Origin: Collinsella sp.
GTDB lineage: Bacteria; Actinomycetota; Coriobacteriia; Coriobacteriales; Coriobacteriaceae
Assembly (NCBI GenBank): GCA_020025115.1
Contig: JAHHSP010000004.1
Coordinates: 1 to 27,419, forward strand
Direction: 5' to 3'
Length of the DNA stretch: 27,419 bases
The notes under the pieces are model-generated. The model worked only from the letters and a program-made list of their open reading frames with translations, had not been told where the DNA came from and did no database searches. Shown piece by piece: positions 21,153 through 27,419 of the stretch. Positions within the stretch are counted from its first letter, which is position 1; each line of letters opens with the position of its first letter. The translations under genes were made by a program, and so were the position numbers.

Positions 21153-23726
21153 CTACGCGACGACGAAGGAACCGTCCCCGGTGACGTCGATCCTCACCTC
21201 GTCGCCCTCGCGCACGCGGCCATCGATGATGGCGCTCGCGATTGCATCGACCACCTCGCGCTGAATGAGGCGCTTGAGCGGCCGGGCTCCGAACACGGGG
21301 TCCAACCCGCCTTCGGCGAGCGCCTGCTTGGCACGCGGCTCGATCTTAAGCGTCATGCGCTCCTTGGCCAGTCGTGCGCGCACATCGGCGAGCTGGATGT
21401 CGACGATCTTCTCGATCTGGGCCATGCCGAGCGGATGGAACACCACGATGTCGTCGATGCGGTTCAGGAACTCGGGCCTGAACGTGCGGCTCATGGCCTC
21501 GTCCACCAAGCGGCGCATCTCCTGCTCGTCGCGACCGGCATACTCGGCGATCGCGCTCGAACCGACGTTGCTCGTCATGATGATGATCGTGTTCTTAAAG
21601 CTCACCTGCCGACCTTGACCGTCGGTGAGTCGCCCATCATCGAGAACCTGCAGCAACACATTGAACACGTCCGGGTGCGCCTTCTCCATCTCATCCAGCA
21701 GGATGACGGAGTAGGACCTGCGGCGAACCGCCTCGGTAAGCTGACCGCCCTCGTCGTACCCCACGTATCCGGGAGGCGCGCCGATGAGGCGCTGCACGCT
21801 GAACTTCTCCATGTACTCGGACATGTCGATGCGCACGAGCGCGCGCTCGTCATCGAACAGGCACGAGGCCAGCGCTTTGGCGAGCTCGGTCTTGCCAACG
21901 CCGGTGGGTCCCAGGAAGAAGAAACTGCCGATCGGGCGGTCGGGGTCGGACAGGCCGGCGCGACTGCGCCGCACCGCGGCAGCGACGGCGCGCACGGCCT
22001 CGTCTTGGCCGATCACGCGCTCGTGCAACTGCTCCTCGAGACCTTGGAGCTTCTCGAGCTCGCCTTGCATCATCTTGGCCACCGGCACGCCGGTCCACGA
22101 GCTCACGACCTCGGCGATCTCGTCGGAGGTGACTTCCTCCTTGAGGGAGTTCTCGGCCTCCTTTTGCCCGGCGAGCTGCTCTTCGCCCTCGCGCACCTGG
22201 ACCTCCAGGCCCGGGATCACGCTAAAGCGCAGCTCGGATGCACGAGCGAGGTCTCCGTCGCGCGTGGCGCGGGCCTCCTCGCCACGGGCCTCGTCCAGCT
22301 TCGCCTTGAGCTCTTGGACGCGATCGATCGCGTTCTTTTGGTTGAGCCATCCGGCCTTGGCCACGTTGAGCTTCTCCTGGACCTCGGCGATATCCTGGCG
22401 CAGGGCCTCCAGGCGCTCGGCGGAGGCTGCATCGGTCTCCTTTATGAGGGCCTGCTCCTCGATTTGCATCTGCGTGAGCTGGCGCGTGATGGCATCTATC
22501 TCGACTGGCATGGAATCAAGCTCCATGCGCAGGCGGCTCGCCGCCTCATCCACCAGGTCGATGGCCTTGTCGGGCAGGAAGCGGTCGGCGATGTAGCGGT
22601 TTGAGAGGTCGGCGGCGGCCACGAGCGCGCCGTCGGTGATGCGCACGCCGTGGAAGATCTCATACTTTTCCTTGAGCCCGCGAAGGATCGACACCGTGTC
22701 CTCCACCGTGGGCTCGCCCACAAACACCTGCTGGAAGCGACGGGCGAGGGCCGCATCCTTCTCGATGTACTTACGGTACTCGTCGAGCGTGGTCGCACCG
22801 ATCGCGTGCAGATCACCGCGGGCGAGCGCGGGCTTCAAGATGTTGCCCGCATCCATGGAGCCTTCCGTCGCGCCGGCACCGACGATGGTGTGGAGTTCGT
22901 CGATGAACAAGATCACGCGACCCTCGGACTTCTCAACCTCCTTGAGCACGGCCTTGAGACGGTCCTCGAACTCGCCGCGGAACTTGGCGCCCGCCACCAA
23001 CGCGCTCATGTCGAGCTCGATGAGGTCGCGATCGCGCAACGTGCTGGGAACGTCGCCCGCGACGATGCGCTGGGCGATTCCCTCGACGATAGCGGTCTTG
23101 CCCACACCGGGTTCGCCGATGAGCACCGGGTTGTTCTTGGTGCGCCGGGAAAGAACCTGGATGGTGCGACGGATTTCCTCGGTACGGCCGATCACCGGAT
23201 CGAGCTTACCCGCACGTGCAAGGTCGCATATATTGCGGCCGTACTGCTCAAGCGCCTCGAACTCGGTCTTGGAGTCCGCAGAGGTCACGCGATCATCGCC
23301 GCGCAGCTCGGTGTAGACCTCCTCGATGCGCTCTCGCGTCACGCCGCCGTCGGCCAGGATGCGGCCGGCCTCGCCCTTGTCCTCGGCGAGCGCCATGAGC
23401 AGGTGCTCGGTCACCACGAAGTTGTCGCCCATCTTGGCGGCCTTCTTCTCCGCACGCTCGAGTACGCGCGTAAGATCGCGGCCGAGCTGCTGCTGGGCAC
23501 CTTCGACCTTGGGGGCGCGCTCTATGGCCATCTGGGTCGCGTTCGCGAGCTGGGCGGGGTCGGCGCCGATGCGCTCGATGATTACGGAGATGTTGCGCTC
23601 CCCACCGGTGAGCAAAGCCGCGAGCAGGTGGATCGGCTCCACCGCGCCGGCCTGCGCATCGGCCGCGATGCCGATGGCGCTTTGCAGGGCCTCCCGCGAA
23701 GTCACGGCAAGCTTGTCGATTCTCAT
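21153..23726 (-). CDS. clpB: ATP-dependent disaggregase ClpB
   Basis: An 857-residue hexameric AAA+ chaperone that works with DnaK to pull apart aggregated proteins. The N-terminal Clp_N domain (about 1-145) starts 'MRIDKLAVTSREALQSAIGI'. NBD1 has Walker A 'GEPGVGKTAIVEG' (K210) and Walker B 'VILFIDELHTIVG'. The coiled-coil middle domain (about 400-525) is complete, including 'ITRQLTQMQIEEQAL' and 'LKAKLDEARGEEARA'. NBD2 has Walker A 'GPTGVGKTELAKA' (K612) and Walker B 'VILLDEMEKAHPD', and the pore loop 'GYVGYDEGGQL' is in NBD2. The ATG at 23726 gives the standard N-terminus and length. It lies 332 bp from the cysteine-rich gene, has its own structured leader and an AT-rich upstream region, and is probably controlled by heat-shock regulation together with the dnaK operon. 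Confidence 0.98.
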   Translation of the reverse strand: MRIDKLAVTSREALQSAIGIAADAQAGAVEPIHLLAALLTGGERNISVIIERIGADPAQLANATQMAIERAPKVEGAQQQLGRDLTRVLERAEKKAAKMGDNFVVTEHLLMALAEDKGEAGRILADGGVTRERIEEVYTELRGDDRVTSADSKTEFEALEQYGRNICDLARAGKLDPVIGRTEEIRRTIQVLSRRTKNNPVLIGEPGVGKTAIVEGIAQRIVAGDVPSTLRDRDLIELDMSALVAGAKFRGEFEDRLKAVLKEVEKSEGRVILFIDELHTIVGAGATEGSMDAGNILKPALARGDLHAIGATTLDEYRKYIEKDAALARRFQQVFVGEPTVEDTVSILRGLKEKYEIFHGVRITDGALVAAADLSNRYIADRFLPDKAIDLVDEAASRLRMELDSMPVEIDAITRQLTQMQIEEQALIKETDAASAERLEALRQDIAEVQEKLNVAKAGWLNQKNAIDRVQELKAKLDEARGEEARATRDGDLARASELRFSVIPGLEVQVREGEEQLAGQKEAENSLKEEVTSDEIAEVVSSWTGVPVAKMMQGELEKLQGLEEQLHERVIGQDEAVRAVAAAVRRSRAGLSDPDRPIGSFFFLGPTGVGKTELAKALASCLFDDERALVRIDMSEYMEKFSVQRLIGAPPGYVGYDEGGQLTEAVRRRSYSVILLDEMEKAHPDVFNVLLQVLDDGRLTDGQGRQVSFKNTIIIMTSNVGSSAIAEYAGRDEQEMRRLVDEAMSRTFRPEFLNRIDDIVVFHPLGMAQIEKIVDIQLADVRARLAKERMTLKIEPRAKQALAEGGLDPVFGARPLKRLIQREVVDAIASAIIDGRVREGDEVRIDVTGDGSFVVA

Positions 23727-24058
23727 GGAATCACCCTCTCTCGCAACCCCTCTTGGCCCCGCCTCAACGGGGAACCGTCTCTCAAATTGAGACGGCCGAA
23801 TCAACGGGCCTCAGGGTTGCACCCGGCCGCCCTACGGGGCGGCACACTGTTTTATCGAGAATTATTGTTGCCGGTACACGGCCGATGTATACCAGAATCT
23901 AAGTCTTCATATATAAGATTTTCTTAGTGTGCGAATGATGGGTTGGCCCTGACCGCCCCAGGTCGGCCTCGCGGGATGTGCACCATGGGCCCACATGGCG
24001 GCAGCAACGCACCCCGGGGTCTCCATCAGGGGCCCGGTCTGCAACCGGCCTCAACAGC
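23727..24058 (-). promoter_or_regulatory. clpB upstream region: promoter, structured leader and possible operator
   Basis: A 332-bp stretch with no gene. On the minus strand TGGTATACA (-10 TATACA at 23891-23886 with an upstream TG) is a good extended -10. An AT-rich tract just upstream (23899-23927) is bounded by CTAAG and CTTAG and contains TCTT-N7-AAGA, a possible operator; it does not match the HAIR consensus. The predicted ~150-nt leader has two hairpins: GCCGCCC/GGGCGGC (23826-23832, 23837-23843, 4-nt loop) and CCGTCTC/GAGACGG (23775-23781, 23789-23795). At 23945-23968 a bulged GGCC-GACC/GGTC-GGCC hairpin may end the upstream transcript. Confidence 0.45.
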
Positions 24059-24334
24059 TCAAAGCCGACTCAGGATGTAATCGTAATTCTCGCGACGGTG
24101 CGGAACGGTGCAGGCGCTGCAATCCTTGATTCGCGCCCCATCGGCACCGTCTATATAGGTGAAATTCCCGCCGCAGTCCTCGCCCAAGCGATAGAGCGGG
24201 CAAAAGCAGAACAGGCAGTTCAGCTCATCGGCCGGCATGTCGTGACACGGGTAGAACTCACAGGCGCTGTGATTGAAGAACCGATAATTCCCACCTGCGG
24301 GCATACCGCTCGCCCCGCCGTTCTCCTCAGGCAC
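24059..24334 (-). CDS. Cysteine-rich small-domain protein (PF04071-like)
   Basis: About 91 residues with eight cysteines. 'YRFFNHSACEFYPCHDM', 'LNCLFCFCPLYRLGEDCGGN', 'IKDCSACTVPHRRENYDYIL' follow the pattern I recall for the 'cysteine-rich small domain' family, found in archaea and anaerobic bacteria and sometimes fused to cobamide-salvage proteins. The Cys pairs suggest zinc or iron-sulphur binding; function is unknown. The start is uncertain: GTG 24334 has AGAGGG 5 nt upstream, whereas ATG 24304 lacks a good site but begins closer to the domain. The frame is open further upstream into hspR, where it is not coding. It follows hspR by 76 bp on the same strand, so it may be co-transcribed with the dnaK-hspR operon. 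Confidence 0.8.
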   Translation of the reverse strand: MPEENGGASGMPAGGNYRFFNHSACEFYPCHDMPADELNCLFCFCPLYRLGEDCGGNFTYIDGADGARIKDCSACTVPHRRENYDYILSRL

Positions 24335-24410
24335 CGCCACCCTCTTTCTCGCCCTCGATCCTTCGCTCAGCGCCGTCCATCTCGATGCAGGAAGACCCCA
24401 CCCCGAGATA

Positions 24411-24824
24411 TCACAGGCCGCCTCCGGACAGCAGGCCGCGCAAGACCTTCTCGGGGTCGGCCGAACCGTCTCGTGGCGCGAGCGCCGTGATGCGCTTCTG
24501 CATCTTGAGCTCGTGGAGCTCGTCCTCGAGTTGGCGCACGCGGGCGCGCAGCTTCTCGGCCTCGAGCTCGCGCGCCTCGGCACGCTCCTTCATGTCCAAG
24601 ATACGCACCACACCGGCAAGGTTGATGCCCTCGTCGGTAAGCTGGTTGATGAGCTCGAGGCGCTCGATGTCGGCTTGGGAGTACAGGCGCGTGTTGCCGC
24701 CCGAGCGCTTGGGATTGACCAGTCCCTTGGACTCATACACGCGCAGCGTCTGGGGATGCATGCCCGTGAGCTCCGCGGCAACGGAGATCATATACAGCGG
24801 TTTGTTACGGCTCTCTTCGGCCAT
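24411..24824 (-). CDS. hspR: Heat-shock repressor HspR (MerR family)
   Basis: A 137-residue MerR-type DNA-binding protein. 'PLYMISVAAELTGMHPQTLR' and 'VYESKGLVNPKRSGGNTRLY' form the winged helix-turn-helix typical of HspR, followed by 'LINQLTDEGINLAGVVRIL' and a coiled-coil (about residues 70-110). In actinobacteria HspR represses its own dnaK-grpE-dnaJ-hspR operon and often clpB, with DnaK as co-repressor, binding HAIR sites (CTTGAGT-N7-ACTCAAG). I found no good HAIR match in this window; the dnaK promoter lies outside it. The ATG at 24824 has GGGGGA just upstream; an ATG at 24848 is possible. A -10-like TACAAT (24862-24857) could give a secondary promoter. Confidence 0.95.
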   Translation of the reverse strand: MAEESRNKPLYMISVAAELTGMHPQTLRVYESKGLVNPKRSGGNTRLYSQADIERLELINQLTDEGINLAGVVRILDMKERAEARELEAEKLRARVRQLEDELHELKMQKRITALAPRDGSADPEKVLRGLLSGGGL

Positions 24825-24879
24825 GCTTCCCCCATTCGATCGAATCATCGAATCCTATTGTACGCGTCGCGTGCCGGGG

Positions 24880-24896
24880 CGCGTCGACCCGACGCG
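24880..24896 (-). other. Short hairpin in the dnaJ-hspR spacer
   Basis: CGCGTCG (24880-24886) pairs with CGACGCG (24890-24896) across a 3-nt loop. It may regulate read-through or stability between dnaJ and hspR in the 161-bp spacer. No T-tract. Confidence 0.4.
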
Positions 24897-24936
24897 AGCA
24901 GATGTGCAAAATGCGCCCATCCTCAAACTGCGCAAT

Positions 24937-24963
24937 GCGCAATTTGTACCTGTCCCCAATTGC
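24937..24963. repeat. Third copy of the short dispersed repeat
   Basis: GCGCAATTTGTACCTGTCCC continues as CAATTGC. The core differs from the copy at 14043 by one base (CCTG for CCCG) and keeps the GCAATT...AATTGC ends. It lies in the dnaJ-hspR spacer. Its CCCCAAT (24954-24960) pairs with ATTGGGG (24968-24974) just beyond it, so the repeat also contributes a hairpin 12 bp after the dnaJ stop. Confidence 0.8.
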
Positions 24964-24985
24964 CAGCATTGGGGCATATGCGGCG

Positions 24986-25924
24986 TTACATACCGGAACG
25001 GTAGATGCGCTCGTCGGCGTCACGGAGCTTCTCCAGGGCGGAGCGCTCCTTTTCCGTCAGGCTCACAGGCACCTTCACGCTCACCGTGGCGAGCAGGGCG
25101 CCGGTATGGCCCGACCGCTTCACATCGGGCATGCCCATGTCCTTGAAGCGGAAGCTCTTTCCCGACTGGGTCCCCGCGGGGACCTTGAGGCGCAGCGTCT
25201 TGCCCGAGGGCGTGGGCACGTCGACCGTGCAACCCAAAGCGGCCTCGTACATGGACACCGGAACGTCGATCGCAACGTCGGCGGACTTACCGCGGCGTTT
25301 GAACACCGGATGCTCCGCCACGCGAAACTCGATGAGCATGCTGCCGCGCGGACCGCCGTTCACTCCGTACTCGCCGTGATTTTTGTACCTCAACTTCATG
25401 CCGTCGTAGCAACCGGCGGGGATCGTCACCTCGATGGTGTCGCTCTCCCCCGTGGAGGGGATGCGATGCGTGACGCTGCGCTTGGCCCCATGCAGGGCCT
25501 CGTCGAACGTCACGTCGATCACGGCGCGCAGGTCGTTGCCCTTGCGGGCGCGAGCACGGCCGCCCCCGAACATGTCGCCAAAATCGAACGACGAAGGGTC
25601 GGCGCCATACGCGCCGCTCACACCCTCGCCGCGGAACATGCTGCCGAAGATATCGGCCATCGACGGACCGCCGGCGCCGCCGGTATACGCATAGCCGCCT
25701 TGACCGGGAATGCCGCCGAACTCCAGCATCATGTCATATTCTTTGCGCTTGTCCGGATTGGACAGCGTCTCATACGCCTCGGAGATCTCCTTGAACTTCG
25801 CCTCGTCACCCCCGCGATCAGGGTGATACTTCTGGGCCAGCTTGCGAAATGCCGACTTGATCTCCTTGTCGGAGGCGTTCTTGCTTACGCCCAGGACATC
25901 GTAAAAGCTCTTAGATGAAGGCAT
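24986..25924 (-). CDS. dnaJ: DnaJ-type co-chaperone without zinc finger (CbpA-like)
   Basis: A 312-residue class B J-protein that stimulates DnaK ATPase and delivers substrates. The J domain (residues 1-70) has the HPD motif at H34-P35-D36 in 'LAQKYHPDRGGDEAKFKEI'. A Gly/Phe-rich linker follows (about 71-125, 'GGIPGQGGYAYTGGAGG', 'FDFGDMFGGG'). The C-terminal peptide-binding domains come next ('LRAVIDVTFDEALHGAKRSV', 'VDVPTPSGKTLRLKVPAGTQ'). The four CxxCxGxG repeats of class A DnaJ are absent. The start ATG at 25924 has GGGAGGG about 5 nt upstream. It follows grpE by 84 bp, a spacer containing a hairpin, and is part of the dnaK operon. Confidence 0.96.
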   Translation of the reverse strand: MPSSKSFYDVLGVSKNASDKEIKSAFRKLAQKYHPDRGGDEAKFKEISEAYETLSNPDKRKEYDMMLEFGGIPGQGGYAYTGGAGGPSMADIFGSMFRGEGVSGAYGADPSSFDFGDMFGGGRARARKGNDLRAVIDVTFDEALHGAKRSVTHRIPSTGESDTIEVTIPAGCYDGMKLRYKNHGEYGVNGGPRGSMLIEFRVAEHPVFKRRGKSADVAIDVPVSMYEAALGCTVDVPTPSGKTLRLKVPAGTQSGKSFRFKDMGMPDVKRSGHTGALLATVSVKVPVSLTEKERSALEKLRDADERIYRSGM

Positions 25925-25945
25925 GTGAACCCTCCCTTCCCAAAG

Positions 25946-25975
25946 AGGGCCCCGGGCGTCTCATCCCAGGGCCCT
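25946..25975 (-). other. Hairpin between grpE and dnaJ
   Basis: AGGGCCC (25946-25952) pairs with GGGCCCT (25969-25975). After a single C/A mismatch GGG (25954-25956) pairs with CCC (25965-25967), leaving an 8-nt loop. Intergenic, with no T-tract, so RNA processing or stability is more likely than full termination. Confidence 0.5.
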
Positions 25976-26008
25976 GCCTGAATCGTGCAAATGTGCAACC
26001 GCGAGCCG

Positions 26009-26749
26009 CTACTCGGTCTCGGCGTCCTCGTCGATCGTCGGGCGGGTCTCGCCGCCATAGGTCACGGTGACCATGGCGGGGCGCAGGACCTTGCCGCCCA
26101 TGCGGTAGCCCTTCTGGTACACGTCGTTGACGGTCTCGTCGTACTGGGACGCATCCTCCACGCGGCCGACAGCCTGGTGGATGTTGCAGTCGAAAGCCTC
26201 TCCCTTGGGGTCGATGGCCTCGACGCCCTCGCCGTCGAACACGCTGAGCAGTTTGGAGCAAACGGCATCGACGCCGTCGACGAACTGCTTGAAATCATCG
26301 GCGAGCTCCTGAGAGCGGGCGTGGTCGAGCGCGCGCTCCATGTCGTCCACCACGGGCAGCAGGGCCTCGATGAGCCGCTCGGTGGCGCGGGCGCGCTCGT
26401 CCAGGCGCTCTTGGGCGGTTCGGCGACGGTAATTCTCCCAATCGGCCTGCAGGCGGGCGTGACGGTTCACGGCGTCGGCGGCCTTGGCGTCGGCGGCCTC
26501 GCGGGCGTCCTCAGCGGCGGCGAGCTGCTCGCGGACCTCGGCCAGCTCGGCTGCGACCTTCTCGTACTTCAGCTTGAAATCGTTGTCCGCAGCCTCCTCG
26601 CCGGCACGAATGGCGGCCTCGACCATCTCCTCCTCGGTCATCTCCTCGGTTTCGTCGGCCATGACGGCTGCCTCCTTCTCAACGGTTGTATCGGCGGAAT
26701 CAGGTGCCTGCGCGGACGCCTCGACGGCATCCTCCACGGGTATCTTCAC
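26009..26749 (-). CDS. grpE: Nucleotide exchange factor GrpE
   Basis: A 246-residue dimeric co-chaperone that releases ADP from DnaK. A disordered acidic N-terminus (about 1-60) precedes a long coiled coil ('LKYEKVAAELAEVREQLAAA', 'RLQADWENYRRRTAQERLDE'). The C-terminal beta domain carries the family signature: 'YQKGYRMGGKVLRPAMVTV'. 'LIEALLPVVDDMERALDHA' is the typical GrpE helix. The start is GTG at 26749 with AAGGAG 6 nt before it. A more upstream ATG (26818) would extend the frame through a strong hairpin in the dnaK-grpE spacer. It is slightly longer than E. coli GrpE because of the N-terminal tail, which is normal in actinobacteria. Confidence 0.96.
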   Translation of the reverse strand: MKIPVEDAVEASAQAPDSADTTVEKEAAVMADETEEMTEEEMVEAAIRAGEEAADNDFKLKYEKVAAELAEVREQLAAAEDAREAADAKAADAVNRHARLQADWENYRRRTAQERLDERARATERLIEALLPVVDDMERALDHARSQELADDFKQFVDGVDAVCSKLLSVFDGEGVEAIDPKGEAFDCNIHQAVGRVEDASQYDETVNDVYQKGYRMGGKVLRPAMVTVTYGGETRPTIDEDAETE

Positions 26750-26771
26750 GTCCGTCTCCTTATCATGCAAC

Positions 26772-26807
26772 GGGCGGCCGGCTCGCCAGCTGGCAGGCCG
26801 GCCGCCC
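26772..26807 (-). other. Very stable hairpin between dnaK and grpE
   Basis: GGGCGGCCGGC (26772-26782) pairs perfectly with GCCGGCCGCCC (26797-26807), and GCCAGCTGGC (26785-26794) adds an inner palindrome. It occupies much of the 113-bp dnaK-grpE spacer and has no clear T-tract on the minus strand. It could act as a partial terminator or a 3' stabiliser, keeping dnaK mRNA above grpE-dnaJ-hspR. Confidence 0.65.
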
Positions 26808-26862
26808 AGAACTCTCATGCGGCGTCGCGCGCGGGGCGCGCGGCGGATGCGTCTCGAGGAGC

Positions 26863-27419
<557 letters not shown>

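Noticed and set aside
20553..22604. A 683-codon plus-strand open frame opposite clpB and gluQ
   Set aside because: It spans parts of two genuine minus-strand genes and their spacer, and its translation shows low-complexity His/Leu/Gly composition.
23775..23795. CTCAAATTGAG in the clpB leader read as a HspR site
   Set aside because: The half-sites are in the reverse order and almost touching, unlike the HAIR arrangement.
24849..24985. HAIR or CIRCE heat-shock operator in the hspR upstream spacer
   Set aside because: No match to CTTGAGT-N7-ACTCAAG or to TTAGCACTC-N9-GAGTGCTAA could be seen; the palindromes there belong to other hairpins.

Overview
The window reads as a chromosomal segment of a high-GC Gram-positive actinobacterium. 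The gene set and the dnaK-grpE-dnaJ-hspR heat-shock block, followed by clpB on the same strand, suggest a gut coriobacterium such as Collinsella or a relative. That placement is inferred from gene content and was not tested by any search. Coding density is high, and ribosome-binding sites are of the AGGAGG or GAAAGGA type. I see no phage, insertion sequence, CRISPR array or plasmid backbone.

Layout. (1) 1-6317, plus strand: a nucleoside uptake and catabolism cluster. It holds the end of an ABC ATPase, two ABC permeases, cytidine deaminase, pyrimidine-nucleoside phosphorylase, deoxyribose-phosphate aldolase and phosphopentomutase. Together these import nucleosides, deaminate cytidine, split off the base and feed (deoxy)ribose phosphate into central metabolism. 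A 45-nt terminator hairpin closes the cluster. (2) 6458-7770, minus strand: a nucleoside hydrolase followed by an ArsC/Spx-fold protein lacking the N-terminal cysteine, preceded by a perfect 10-bp inverted repeat. (3) 7771-10076: a remnant-like stretch, a small Cro/YozG-like regulator, undecaprenyl-diphosphatase (minus) and a universal stress protein (plus). (4) 10115-14000, minus strand: a LacI-family regulator, a BceS/BceR-like two-component pair and an unknown protein. (5) 14102-15742 purH (minus), then a GNAT acetyltransferase (plus), a DUF2207 membrane protein (minus) and a ferritin (plus). (6) 19606-27419, all minus strand, in transcription order: dnaK (partial), grpE, dnaJ, hspR, a cysteine-rich small protein, clpB, a 50-residue acidic protein, gluQ and tRNA-Ser(GCU).

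Most of the window is housekeeping DNA and I did not find a convincing undescribed multi-gene system. The observations most worth a second look are: a run of ten C residues that shifts the reading frame at the end of the nucleoside phosphorylase; a 33-bp operator or attenuator-like element before the nucleoside hydrolase; a short dispersed repeat (core GCAATTTGTACCYGTCCCC) present three times; the placement of a conserved eight-cysteine protein between hspR and clpB; and structured leaders or intergenic hairpins in the heat-shock block.
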